Of a DNA stretch of 32,134 nt, positions 1 through 8,790 are shown piece after piece. The notes beneath the pieces were generated by a model. The model was not told the origin of the DNA. It was given only the letters and a program-made list of their open reading frames with translations, and searched no databases. The stretch is from Thermoplasmata archaeon (lineage in GTDB: Archaea > Thermoplasmatota > Thermoplasmata > Thermoplasmatales > GCA-001856825): the NCBI GenBank assembly GCA_023256615.1, contig JAGDXO010000054.1, forward strand, positions 1 through 32,134. The letters are read 5' to 3'. Both the position numbers and the translations under genes were made by a program. How positions within the stretch are numbered: position 1 is the first letter of the stretch; every line of letters begins with the position of its first letter.

Positions 1-20
1 AAAAAAATATAAGTATTATC

Positions 21-2702
21 CTACTCCTTTATCAGATTCTTCGCAACGAAAGGTATATTCTTGCTGGCCACACCAACCCTTATTCTAAAATCAACGACCT
101 TTGCACCCTTCCCCTTTTCCATTACAAGAACTGGATTCAAATCTAGCTCCATTATTTCGGGATTTTCATAAACAAGGGATGAAACTCTTGTTATGATGTC
201 CTTGTAGGCTTCAACATCAGCTACTATACCGCCCCTATAACCGTAGAGGACTTTCGATGTTTTTAATTCTGAGATCATCTCATCTGCATCATTTTCGGAT
301 ACTGGGGCTAACCTTATTGATATGTCCTTGAGGAGCTCTACAAGTTTTCCCCCCATTCCTGTAACTACCACGGGTCCGAAGCTGGGGTCCAGAGAAGATC
401 CTACAATCATTTCTATTCCTTCAGGTATCATTTCCTGTACAACAAAATAGTCGACTTCCACTCCAATATTCTTCAGAGAATTCAGCATATCTGCGGCTAC
501 ATCCCCTGCCTTAAGTGGTAGAACGTTTAATTTAACAGCTCCCATATCGCTCTTATGTACCAGCTTAGGACCATATGCCTTTACCACAACATTCCCCTCT
601 ATAGTCGCTACTTTGCTCCTGATCTCTTCAGGTGTTTTTGCTATTATTGTTTTAACTACAGGAATTCCATAGTTTTGAAGAATTCTGGAAGCCTCGTCAT
701 AGGTGAGCCAACCGTCCTTATTTTTCAGACCATTGGATATTATTGCTTTAACTTCTTCCCTATCCTTAACCTTAATGTCCCTGGGTTTAGAGAGAGGAGA
801 GTATTTCCATTTTCCATACTCCGTTGCTTTAGCTAGCGCTGATGCTGCATCCTCTGGGAATGGGAATGACGGTATCTTTACACCTTCGCCAATGAGTATA
901 TCTGGGACACCTCTGTATGCCATAAATACAGATGCTATAGTTTTCTTTCCATCAATTCTTTTTGCAGCACTTAGAATCTTGGAACTCACAACACTCTGAT
1001 CCATGACCACAGGGGGTATGAAAATCACAATGATGGAATCAATATAATCTGTGTCTTTTAGCACATCCAGCACTTTCTCATAACCCTCAGGACCTGCGGC
1101 TGCACTCATATCCACGGGATTCTTCACGCCGGCTATTGGAGGTAGAAATTCCCTCAGCTTTCTCTGTGTTTCCTCTGTAAGTTCTGGAACCTTTAGACCC
1201 TGAGCTTCGCATGCATCTGCTGCGAGTATTCCAGCACCCCCTGCGTTTGTAACAATTGCCACCCTGTTGCCTTTAGGGACTGGCTGTGATGATAAAAGGG
1301 CCGCTAGGTCAAACATTTCGTCAAGAGTCTGAGCCCTGATAACACCGCTCTGCTTGAAGAGGGCATCTACAGTAACATCAGATGCTGACAGAAGGGCACC
1401 TGTATGAGACTGGGTTGCCCTAAATCCTGCCCCAAATCTTCCACTTTTAACCACGATTATTGGTTTAGTTTTTGATACCCTCTTAGCAATTCGGGAGAAT
1501 TTTGTTGGATTTCCAAATGATTCCAAATACATCAATATAACATCAGTATTTGCATCCTGTTCCCAGTACTGGATAAGGTCATTACCTGAGATATCTGCTT
1601 TATTCCCTACCGAAACAAAGCTTGACATACCGAGACCTAGTTTATTTGTAATGTCTATTACTGCTATCCCAAGAGCTCCAGATTGTGAAAGAAATGATAT
1701 TCTTCCTCTCCTCGGCTTGAATGGGGAGAACTGACCATTCATGTTGACTTTCGGGTCTGTATTGGCAACACCCATACAATTAGGGCCTATCACCCTCATC
1801 CCATAATCTGAACATATTTTCATGAGTTCCTGCTGTCTCTTTACGCCATCTCCTCCTACCTCTGAAAATCCTGAAGATATTATTATTAGACCCTTAACGC
1901 CTTTCTGACCACATTCCCTGGCCACATTATTTACAAACTGGTATGGAACCACTATAAACGCAACATCTACGGGATAAGGGATGTCAAGTATTGATTTGTA
2001 AGTTTTTATTCCCTGTACGAATTCCCTTGATGGATTCACAGGGAAAATAGGCCCCTGGTAATCACTTTCTATCAAATTGAAAAATAGCTGGCCGCCAATA
2101 GCATTTCTGTCCCCTGAAGCACCAATAATTGCTATGCCCTTAGGTTCAAGGAAAAATTTGACTGCATTGACAGCTGAGATTGCATCCCTGTGCTCAAATT
2201 TATCAATTGCCTCCGGAAGAGAAGATGGAGGGAATCTTACCTCAAGTACTCCTGGTTTAGCTTCTGATTCAACTGGGAAACCAAGGTTCTTCAAAACACC
2301 GATCATCTTGTAATTCTGGGGAGAGACATAAGATTTGACCTCATAAACGCCAGATCTGATTGAGTATTCAGTAAGCAGTCCAAGCATTGATGTTCCAAGA
2401 CCTTTTGACTGATAATCTTCCGAGACTAAAATAGCTATTTCTGCTGATCCAGAACCCTTCTGGTAAATCGCTCCATGCCCGATGATCTTGTCATTCCTGA
2501 TAGCAACTATTGAAAGAGTTTTATCTTTTCTTAATAGTTCAAGGGCAAGGTCCCTTGGGATTTTCTGCATGAACCTTCCTTCTATGGAAGAGTCCGATAG
2601 TGAATTTACAAATTCCTTTAATTTTTCAATATCATCATCTCTACATTCCCTTATGAGAACACTGGTTCCGTCCTTTAAAACAATATTTGAATTTATGGAC
2701 AT
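21..2702 (-). CDS. GNAT acetyltransferase fused to NDP-forming acyl-CoA synthetase
   Basis: An 893-aa fusion protein. Residues about 10-155 form a GNAT domain, with the acetyl-CoA loop Q98-x-x-G-x-G103. Residues about 183-640 hold the CoA-binding and ligase domains of the acetate-CoA ligase (ADP-forming) family, including GASGDRNAIGG near 194 and the SHTGALLS motif whose H433 matches the phosphorylated histidine of the family. Residues about 655-893 form an ATP-grasp domain with VVKAYGP and VHKSD. The family either makes ATP and free acid from acyl-CoA or, when fused to GNAT as in bacterial Pat/PatZ, acetylates protein lysines. Here GNAT is N-terminal, whereas it is C-terminal in E. coli PatZ. 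Because H433 and the ATP-grasp domain look intact, real ligase activity is possible. An AT-rich TATA-like element centred about 26 bp before the ATG suggests a leaderless transcript. Family assignment is sure; the physiological substrate is not. Confidence 0.9.
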   Translation of the reverse strand: MSINSNIVLKDGTSVLIRECRDDDIEKLKEFVNSLSDSSIEGRFMQKIPRDLALELLRKDKTLSIVAIRNDKIIGHGAIYQKGSGSAEIAILVSEDYQSKGLGTSMLGLLTEYSIRSGVYEVKSYVSPQNYKMIGVLKNLGFPVESEAKPGVLEVRFPPSSLPEAIDKFEHRDAISAVNAVKFFLEPKGIAIIGASGDRNAIGGQLFFNLIESDYQGPIFPVNPSREFVQGIKTYKSILDIPYPVDVAFIVVPYQFVNNVARECGQKGVKGLIIISSGFSEVGGDGVKRQQELMKICSDYGMRVIGPNCMGVANTDPKVNMNGQFSPFKPRRGRISFLSQSGALGIAVIDITNKLGLGMSSFVSVGNKADISGNDLIQYWEQDANTDVILMYLESFGNPTKFSRIAKRVSKTKPIIVVKSGRFGAGFRATQSHTGALLSASDVTVDALFKQSGVIRAQTLDEMFDLAALLSSQPVPKGNRVAIVTNAGGAGILAADACEAQGLKVPELTEETQRKLREFLPPIAGVKNPVDMSAAAGPEGYEKVLDVLKDTDYIDSIIVIFIPPVVMDQSVVSSKILSAAKRIDGKKTIASVFMAYRGVPDILIGEGVKIPSFPFPEDAASALAKATEYGKWKYSPLSKPRDIKVKDREEVKAIISNGLKNKDGWLTYDEASRILQNYGIPVVKTIIAKTPEEIRSKVATIEGNVVVKAYGPKLVHKSDMGAVKLNVLPLKAGDVAADMLNSLKNIGVEVDYFVVQEMIPEGIEMIVGSSLDPSFGPVVVTGMGGKLVELLKDISIRLAPVSENDADEMISELKTSKVLYGYRGGIVADVEAYKDIITRVSSLVYENPEIMELDLNPVLVMEKGKGAKVVDFRIRVGVASKNIPFVAKNLIKE

Positions 2703-2753
2703 ATACCCTTATTACATTATCATTATTAAAAATGAAGTTATCATTTAAATGGT

Positions 2754-3398
2754 TTATATAATAGAATAAAAAAAATCTTTTGTTATTACATTAAATTTAT
2801 GTATTCTAAATGAGAAGTTTTTAATTATATCCTTTTTTATTTTCTCCCCATCTACATTGACATATGATATATAAGAAGGATCCAAGCCACAGGCTTTTAT
2901 TCGAGCAAAACCTGAAAGAACTTCCTGTGATATATTCAGAGAGAACCCATGGAATGAAATTCCATTGTTTATTGCCATTCCTATTGAGGCAACCTTCTTC
3001 CCTTGAACCCATATCCCTGGCTCATTCCCAACAGATGCCTCATAACCGTTATCTTTAAGTGAATCTATGATTATTCCTTCAACCATTTCCACATATCTCC
3101 TAACACCCCCAATTCCATTTCTTTCAAGATCTATGATTGGATATACAACAATCTGTCCAGGGCCGTGATATGTCACGTCGCCACCCCTCTCAGTTTCTAC
3201 AACCTCAACCTCCTTGTAATTCTCTGGAATACCTCCTCTACCTACTGTAAAAACAGGAGGATGTCCCATTATTAGGAGGACATCACCATAATTCCACGAT
3301 CTAATCTTACTGACTATATTCCTCTGTAATTCGAGGCTTTCTTCATATTCAAGAATTCCAAGATCAACGGCTGGATTTATAATGTAATGACTTTCCAT
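2754..3398 (-). CDS. lipB: Lipoyl(octanoyl) transferase LipB
   Basis: Transfers octanoyl groups from acyl carrier protein to the lipoyl-domain lysine, before LipA adds sulfur. From the chosen ATG the protein is about 214 aa, the usual LipB length. It shows the conserved RGGDVTYHGPGQ motif, K135 in KKVASIG, HGFSLN, and the catalytic cysteine C170 in KACGLDP; E. coli LipB uses K135 and C169. The usual PCG triplet reads ACG. The frame stays open upstream to a GTG at 3425, but the ATG at 3398 has an AGAGG site before it and gives the normal N-terminus. The gene starts inside the 3' end of the dihydrolipoyl dehydrogenase gene, so it is the last cistron of the lipA-OADHC operon. The overlap suggests translational coupling. 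A second LipB-like gene lies at 25897-26541. Confidence 0.93.
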   Translation of the reverse strand: MESHYIINPAVDLGILEYEESLELQRNIVSKIRSWNYGDVLLIMGHPPVFTVGRGGIPENYKEVEVVETERGGDVTYHGPGQIVVYPIIDLERNGIGGVRRYVEMVEGIIIDSLKDNGYEASVGNEPGIWVQGKKVASIGMAINNGISFHGFSLNISQEVLSGFARIKACGLDPSYISYVNVDGEKIKKDIIKNFSFRIHKFNVITKDFFYSII

Positions 3399-4683
3399 AG
3401 GTTGCCTCTGATGATTCCTGAACACCCTCGGATAAAGTAGGATGTGGATGGATCGTCAGACCGATGTCCCTGCTTGTCAAGCCTGACTCGACTGCCAATG
3501 ATATCTCACTAATGAGTTCAGAAGCCCTCGGGAGCACAAATGCCCCTCCTTTCACCACAAGTTTTTCATCAGTATATATTCTATAAACTCCAAGGGATGC
3601 GTTCATTCCCAGTGCCCTTCCATTTGTTGCAAGTGGTACATTTACAAAATTGTCAGTTCTTTCCCCCGTGATTGCAATTTCTGGATCTGAATATATTACA
3701 AAAGGCATAGCCTTGTAATCTATTTCATTCTCATTTCCTGATATATTATCCGCCGCTATCATGGCATCATAGAAAGCTTTGTGCGCAAGTAATGGAGGCC
3801 CGCTAATGTCCCCCACAGCATAAACTCCTTCAACGCTGGTTTTCTTTCTTTTGTCTGTTTTAATGAATTTGCCGTCCATTTCTAGATTCAAATTTTCTAG
3901 TCCGAATCCCTTTGTGTTTGGTTCTCTCCCTATTGACAGGACCACCATTTCCGCCTTTATTTCCGATCCATCTGATAGAGTCACTTTATATGAACTATCC
4001 TTCTTTACCTCCTGCACCCTCGTTGATGTCAATACTTTTATGCCAAGAGAAGAGACTTTTCTTTCCACATATCTTGTAAGATCCTGATCTATACCGGGCA
4101 GAATAGTTGGCATCATTTCAACTATAGTCACGTCGGTTCCGAGCTTTCTGAATGCCGTTCCCAGCTCTATCCCTATATAACCTCCGCCTATTATTACCAA
4201 TGATTCCGGTATATGGTCAACGTCCAGGATATCACGATTGAACATTGATGAATCCAATCCCTTTACTTTTATTGGAATAGAGCCTGTTGCTACAACAAGA
4301 TTTTCGGCAGTGTATATCTCGTTATCAACCTTCACCTTGTTTTTGTCGACGATGTAGCCTTTCCCCTTGATTACATTACCCCCATAACTTTTAACAAGTT
4401 TTTCTACACCAGATGTTAGTTTGTTAATCATACCCCATTTCCATTCCTGCCATTTTTTCATATCAATATTGAAGGATAATTCAACACCGGGCATTTCCTT
4501 AAGATAATTTATGGAATCTGCCATTTCTATGAGCGCCTTGCTAGGAATACAGCCATAATTCAGGCATTCTCCACCAATCTTATTCTCTTCAATGAGAAGA
4601 GCTTTTTTGCCGTACTGCCCTAGCCTAATGGCAGTTGCATATCCTCCTGGACCCCCACCAATTATAATTGCATCATAATCCAT
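3364..4683 (-). CDS. lpdA: Dihydrolipoyl dehydrogenase (E3)
   Basis: A 439-aa FAD/NAD(P) flavoprotein that re-oxidises the dihydrolipoyl arm of E2 and passes electrons to NAD+. Visible landmarks are the N-terminal GGGPGG dinucleotide motif (residues 9-14), the redox-active disulfide C40-x4-C45 within GGECLNYGCIPSK, a second nucleotide motif IIGGGYIGIELG, the FAD-binding AVGDI stretch, and the C-terminal catalytic pair H414-x4-E419 in HPHPTLSE. It is slightly shorter than most E3 enzymes but all active-site elements are present. Its ATG follows the E2 stop codon after 2 nt, and its own 3' end overlaps the start of lipB, so it sits fully inside the 2-oxoacid dehydrogenase operon. E3 can also serve glycine cleavage, but no such genes are in this window. 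Confidence 0.95.
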   Translation of the reverse strand: MDYDAIIIGGGPGGYATAIRLGQYGKKALLIEENKIGGECLNYGCIPSKALIEMADSINYLKEMPGVELSFNIDMKKWQEWKWGMINKLTSGVEKLVKSYGGNVIKGKGYIVDKNKVKVDNEIYTAENLVVATGSIPIKVKGLDSSMFNRDILDVDHIPESLVIIGGGYIGIELGTAFRKLGTDVTIVEMMPTILPGIDQDLTRYVERKVSSLGIKVLTSTRVQEVKKDSSYKVTLSDGSEIKAEMVVLSIGREPNTKGFGLENLNLEMDGKFIKTDKRKKTSVEGVYAVGDISGPPLLAHKAFYDAMIAADNISGNENEIDYKAMPFVIYSDPEIAITGERTDNFVNVPLATNGRALGMNASLGVYRIYTDEKLVVKGGAFVLPRASELISEISLAVESGLTSRDIGLTIHPHPTLSEGVQESSEATYGKSLHYKSSR

Positions 4684-4685
4684 AA

Positions 4686-5834
4686 TTACACCATTACTGT
4701 AACCGGAACTTCAAGATATTTTTTCACCTTTACTATGAATCTTGCTGCCATCGCTCCGTCTATCAACCTGTGATCTGCAGAAAGTGTTATGAACATATAT
4801 TTTCCATTTGGCAATTCCCTGACTCTGTGAACCCCAAGTATTGCAACTTCAGGATAGTTGATTATGGGTGTTGAAAATATTCCCCCTATAGAGCCTACAT
4901 TTGTGACTGTGAAAGTGGAGTCCTTTACCTCCTCCAACTTGAGTTTACCTTCCCTTGCCCTGGATGCAAGATCTTCAATTTCCCTTGCTATTTCCACAAT
5001 AGATTTCCTGTCAGCATTTTTTATAACTGCCACCGTTAACCCTTCCTGCGTATCGACTGCAATCCCTATATTGTAGTATTTTAGTAGCTCAAATTTTCCG
5101 TCATCCAGTGATCTGGCATTCAAGTAAGGAAATTCCTTAAGCGCAAGAACAGCTGCCTTTACGAAGAATGGCGTGAAGGAAACGTTTATTCCATTTGCCT
5201 TAAGTGTCTCCCTAATTTTCAACAATTCTGAAACATCAACTTCCTCAGCAACTGAGTAATGGGGTATTATGCTCTTTGATTTTGTCATCTTCTCAGATAT
5301 AATTCTCCTTAGACCCTTCATCTCTACAATTTCTGAATTTTTCTTAATTTCCTGAATCCTTTCCTTATTATCCACAGGAGGTGATACTTCATTGAAAGAT
5401 TCAATATCATATAGCATAATTCTACCATTGGGACCTGATCCTTTAATTCTCGTTAAATCTATACCCCTTTCTCTGGCCATTCTCCTTATGCCTGGAGGCG
5501 CAAGCACTCTCATATTTTCTTCTGATTTTGTTTCTAATTTTTTTTCTGGAATCTTATCCTCTGATTTCACCTCACTCTTGTCTGATTGAATTTCCGAAAC
5601 TCCATTGCCTATTTCTATGAGCGGTTCACCGACCCTTGCAATATCTCCTTCCTTGTGGTATATCTTTAATACCTTTCCTTCCAGGGGTGAGGGAATCTGT
5701 ACGGTTACTTTGTCAGTCATCACTTCAACAATGATCTGGTCCTTTTTGACAGTATCCCCTTCCTTTACATTCCATTTAACTATTTCTCCTTCCTGGACCC
5801 CTTCGCCTATATCCGGTAATTTGAATGTTGACAT
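4686..5834 (-). CDS. 2-oxoacid dehydrogenase E2, dihydrolipoamide acyltransferase
   Basis: The 382-aa core of the complex: it takes the acyl group from E1 on a lipoyl arm and hands it to CoA. In order it has one lipoyl domain (residues 1-80, modified lysine K42 in MTDKVTV), an acidic/lysine-rich linker, a peripheral subunit-binding domain (about 113-150, with PPGIRRMARERGID), and the catalytic domain ending in the DHRLIDG motif (H355, D359). The frame is open to 5861, but the ATG at 5834 is preceded by GAGGTGA at a proper distance and gives the typical start MSTFKLPDIGEG. It lies 10 nt after the E1 beta stop. The motifs do not decide between pyruvate and branched-chain specificity. The complex known from Thermoplasma acidophilum uses branched-chain 2-oxoacids well, so that is the favoured guess. 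Confidence 0.94.
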   Translation of the reverse strand: MSTFKLPDIGEGVQEGEIVKWNVKEGDTVKKDQIIVEVMTDKVTVQIPSPLEGKVLKIYHKEGDIARVGEPLIEIGNGVSEIQSDKSEVKSEDKIPEKKLETKSEENMRVLAPPGIRRMARERGIDLTRIKGSGPNGRIMLYDIESFNEVSPPVDNKERIQEIKKNSEIVEMKGLRRIISEKMTKSKSIIPHYSVAEEVDVSELLKIRETLKANGINVSFTPFFVKAAVLALKEFPYLNARSLDDGKFELLKYYNIGIAVDTQEGLTVAVIKNADRKSIVEIAREIEDLASRAREGKLKLEEVKDSTFTVTNVGSIGGIFSTPIINYPEVAILGVHRVRELPNGKYMFITLSADHRLIDGAMAARFIVKVKKYLEVPVTVMV

Positions 5835-5844
5835 ATTTTTCACC

Positions 5845-6810
5845 TCAATAATTAATGACACTGTTTATAGCGGCCAGAATCCTTTTTTCATCAGGTATGT
5901 AAATTTCTTCATTAACATATGGAAATGGAATGTCAGGACCTGTTACTCTCATAATAGGAGATAAAAGATACTCAATAGCCCTTTCACTTATTAGAGCGGA
6001 TATTTCTGCACCAAGGCCCAGTGTTCTTGGAGCTTCATGAACTATGATTACCCTTCCAGTTTTTTTAACTGACTTAAGTATTGCATCCAAATCCATTGGA
6101 AGAAGCGTCCTTAAATCTAGTATATCTGCATCTATATTATTTTTTGAAATGACGTTCTCAACAATTGGAACCATGCTACCATATGTTATAACAGATATGC
6201 TCCTACCCTCTTTTAATAACCTTGCCTTACCTAATTCAATCTGGTAAAGAGAGTCAGGTACCTCCATTTTGATTGAACGATAGAGTCTCTTGGGTTCCAG
6301 AAATATTACTGGATCCCCTGACCTCACTGATGAAACAAGCAATCCCTTAGCATCGTACGGATTTGAAGGTGTGACTACCCTTAAACCTGCGGTATGGACG
6401 AAATATGATTCCCCGCTCTGAGAATGATATAAACCCCCTTTTACCCCTCCACCGTAGGGTGTCCTTATTACCATGGGGACCTGGAACTGATTGCCTGTCC
6501 TGTACCTTATCTTAGCCATCTGATTTACTATCTGATCAAAGGCAGGGAATATGAAATCCTGGAATTGTATTTCTGCTATCGGCTTCAGTCCGTACATCGC
6601 CATACCTATAGCCATGCCAACTATTCCTAGCTCATTCAACGGAGTATCTATTACCCTGTTTTCTCCGTACTTCGCCTGCAATCCATCCGTTACCCTGAAT
6701 ACTCCACCATCCCTACCGATATCCTCTCCAAGGAGTATTATATCATCATCCTCTGCCATCATTGAGTACAGTGCTTCATTCATTGACTGAACCATTGTTT
6801 TGCTGCTCAT
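5845..6810 (-). CDS. 2-oxoacid dehydrogenase E1 component, beta subunit
   Basis: A 321-aa transketolase-type beta subunit. With E1 alpha it forms the thiamine diphosphate-dependent decarboxylase that acylates the E2 lipoyl arm. Family hallmarks are the N-terminal LLGEDIGRDGG segment, the TPP-site stretch with PLNELGIVGMAIG, PYGGGVKGGLYHSQSGE with the conserved histidine, and the C-terminal VHEAPRTLGLGAEI. Its ATG overlaps the E1 alpha stop codon (ATGA), and a GGAGGG site lies just upstream inside that gene, so translation is coupled and the 1:1 subunit ratio would follow. It resembles the branched-chain and acetoin types as much as pyruvate dehydrogenase, and the sequence alone does not settle the substrate. 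Confidence 0.95.
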   Translation of the reverse strand: MSSKTMVQSMNEALYSMMAEDDDIILLGEDIGRDGGVFRVTDGLQAKYGENRVIDTPLNELGIVGMAIGMAMYGLKPIAEIQFQDFIFPAFDQIVNQMAKIRYRTGNQFQVPMVIRTPYGGGVKGGLYHSQSGESYFVHTAGLRVVTPSNPYDAKGLLVSSVRSGDPVIFLEPKRLYRSIKMEVPDSLYQIELGKARLLKEGRSISVITYGSMVPIVENVISKNNIDADILDLRTLLPMDLDAILKSVKKTGRVIIVHEAPRTLGLGAEISALISERAIEYLLSPIMRVTGPDIPFPYVNEEIYIPDEKRILAAINSVINY

Positions 6811-7814
6811 AGCATATCCCTCCTCTCCTCATCCTGTATCCACAGGGTCTCTGCATAAAGATCATCAAACATTGTTGATCTATCTGGAAAACCAATTTTC
6901 CTTCTTTCTTCAACTATCTCATCCATTTCTCTCTTTGCGTCTGCTTTAATCTGACTTATTTTCCCTTCGTCCAGGATACCCATAGACAAGAGGAGGTTTT
7001 CAAGCCTTCTAATAGGATCTTTCTCGCTCCCGTCAGTAATCTCATCCACCCTGTATTTTTTTGTATCATCGGATGTTGAGTGCGGTCCGATCCTGTAAGT
7101 TACAGCTTCCAAAATGTATGGTCCTTTCCCATCTCTTATATAGTTCATTGCCTCTGTAATTCCATTTATAGAGGATAATAAATCATTGCCATCGATCCTC
7201 TTTCCCATAATCCCATAAGCTTCTCCTTTCCTGTAAATTTCTCCCTTTGTCTGTTTCTCTGTGGGGAGAGATATTGCCCAGCCATTGTTTTCGCATAGGA
7301 ATAGTATCTTTAAGTTGAATACGCCGGCGAAGTTCATGGCAGCGTGAAAATCTGAGGTTGAGGTTGCACCGTCGCCGAAATTGGCTATGACTATCCCTTC
7401 CCTTCCTTTGTATTTCAGCATGTATGCCGCACCAACTGCCAGCGGTAAGTGTGCTCCAACAGGGCTCTGAATGCTTGAAAAATTATAATCCTTGAAGGAG
7501 AAATGATCTGGCATCTGCCTGCCCTTTTGCATATCTTCCTTATTTCCCAAAAGCTGATCTATGATTTTGTCTAGAGGAATACCCCTTTGTATCAGAAGTG
7601 CGAGGTCTCTGTAGTATCCAAATATAATATCTTCCCTTCTTGCAAGCATTCCAAGTGCTACCTGAATGATCTCCTGACCTGCCGATGGCACGTGGAATCC
7701 AATTATACCCTGTCTCTGAGAGTTCACTATCTTTATATCCAGAGTTCTTGACCTTACTGCATTCCTGTACGCTTCTATAAGCTGGTCGTTTGAAATGTTA
7801 CTCAATGGACTCAT
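6807..7814 (-). CDS. 2-oxoacid dehydrogenase E1 component, alpha subunit
   Basis: A 335-aa alpha subunit of the TPP-dependent E1 component. The thiamine diphosphate signature is complete: GDGA begins at residue 147 and closes with the NN pair at 176-177, and HVPSAGQE (41-48) and GPHSTSDD mark the family. The second of these holds the HSTSDD segment at the phosphorylation loop position of mitochondrial homologues. The ATG at 7814 is preceded by a strong GGAGGG site and lies 17 bases inside the end of lipA, so lipoyl synthase and the complex are translated from one message. The GPHSTSDDxxKYR stretch is more like the branched-chain E1 alpha group than the pyruvate group, which supports a branched-chain or mixed substrate range. 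This substrate call is inference. Confidence 0.94.
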   Translation of the reverse strand: MSPLSNISNDQLIEAYRNAVRSRTLDIKIVNSQRQGIIGFHVPSAGQEIIQVALGMLARREDIIFGYYRDLALLIQRGIPLDKIIDQLLGNKEDMQKGRQMPDHFSFKDYNFSSIQSPVGAHLPLAVGAAYMLKYKGREGIVIANFGDGATSTSDFHAAMNFAGVFNLKILFLCENNGWAISLPTEKQTKGEIYRKGEAYGIMGKRIDGNDLLSSINGITEAMNYIRDGKGPYILEAVTYRIGPHSTSDDTKKYRVDEITDGSEKDPIRRLENLLLSMGILDEGKISQIKADAKREMDEIVEERRKIGFPDRSTMFDDLYAETLWIQDEERRDML

Positions 7815-8658
7815 TGTTATCCCTCCTTAATGCCCAGGCTTCAGCAGCTCTGTAAGAAGTCCTAACGAGTGGTCCTGAAGCGACAAAGGAGAAACCCATT
7901 CTGTATGCTTCTTCCTCAAGCATTTTGAATCTTTCTGCACTGCTGTATTCAAAAACAGGAAGTTGCATCTTGGAAGGTCTGAGATACTGGCCTATAGTTA
8001 CTATATCAACTCCCACATCCCTGAGGTCTCGAAGAGATGATAAGACTTCTTCATCCCCTTCACCCAGACCCAACATAATAGAACTCTTAGTTATGAAACC
8101 CTGACTTTTAATAAATTTCAATACTCGTAGGGATTGATCATATTTAGCTCTCGGATCCCTTACAAAAGGTGTCAGTCTCCTGACTGTCTCAATATTATGG
8201 GCAATTACATCCGGCCTTGCTTCACATATTGATTTCAAGGATTTTTCATTCCCCTGAAAATCAGGGATCAGAACCTCTACTTTTACCCCGGATTTTTTAA
8301 CCTCTTTTATTACATTTGCAAAATGCTGAGCACCACCATCAGGAAGATCATCCCTATCTACAGATGTGATTACAGCATATCTGAGTTTCATATCTCTGAC
8401 AGCCTTTGCGACCTTCTCAGCCTCCAATGGATCCAATGGTTCCATGTGACCGTGCGTAACAGAACAGAATCTACAATTCCTTGAACAATTTTTACCCATT
8501 ATCATAAATGTGGCAGTACCCATCGTCCAGCATTCTGATATATTTGGGCATCTGGCCTCTTCACAAACTGTATGTAATTGAAGATCCTTTACCTCTTCCC
8601 TGGTCCGGAAATAAGATTCTTCAGTTGGCAATCTCACTTTTACATAATCTGGTCTCAT
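7798..8658 (-). CDS. lipA: Lipoyl synthase LipA
   Basis: A 286-aa radical SAM enzyme that inserts two sulfur atoms into octanoyl groups already bound to lipoyl domains. Both cluster sites are visible: the auxiliary [4Fe-4S] motif C32-x4-C37-x5-C43 and the radical SAM motif C58-x3-C62-x2-C65. The C-terminal RSSY motif, which supplies a serine ligand to the auxiliary cluster, reads RTSY (266-269). The gene is first in the operon, followed without a gap by E1 alpha, E1 beta, E2, E3 and lipB, so cofactor synthesis and the enzyme needing it are co-transcribed. A TATA-like element (TTTTAAAAATA on the minus strand) is centred about 26 bp before the ATG, which suggests a leaderless transcript starting here. 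Confidence 0.95.
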   Translation of the reverse strand: MRPDYVKVRLPTEESYFRTREEVKDLQLHTVCEEARCPNISECWTMGTATFMIMGKNCSRNCRFCSVTHGHMEPLDPLEAEKVAKAVRDMKLRYAVITSVDRDDLPDGGAQHFANVIKEVKKSGVKVEVLIPDFQGNEKSLKSICEARPDVIAHNIETVRRLTPFVRDPRAKYDQSLRVLKFIKSQGFITKSSIMLGLGEGDEEVLSSLRDLRDVGVDIVTIGQYLRPSKMQLPVFEYSSAERFKMLEEEAYRMGFSFVASGPLVRTSYRAAEAWALRRDNNESIE

Positions 8659-8790
8659 TGAGTTGTTAGTGACTCTTATTTTTAAAATTTTTCCGTATTG
8701 ATTTAGGATAAAATTCCTTTTTCCAAGAAGATAAGACTTTATATTTCATTTGAGACGCAAATTCTAAATCTTCATCACCATTCATAATCC

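Noticed and set aside
2482-2748. Plus-strand open frames over the GNAT-acyl-CoA synthetase gene (also at 555-836 and 703-999)
   Set aside because: They lie wholly or nearly wholly within a strongly conserved gene on the other strand and have no family resemblance; they are antisense shadows.
3399-3425. Longer LipB start at GTG 3425
   Set aside because: The ATG at 3398 has an AGAGG site and gives the normal LipB N-terminus; the extension only reads through the end of the E3 gene.
5835-5861. Longer E2 start upstream of 5834
   Set aside because: It would overlap E1 beta and precede the GAGGTGA site that properly serves the ATG at 5834; the lipoyl domain begins at that ATG.
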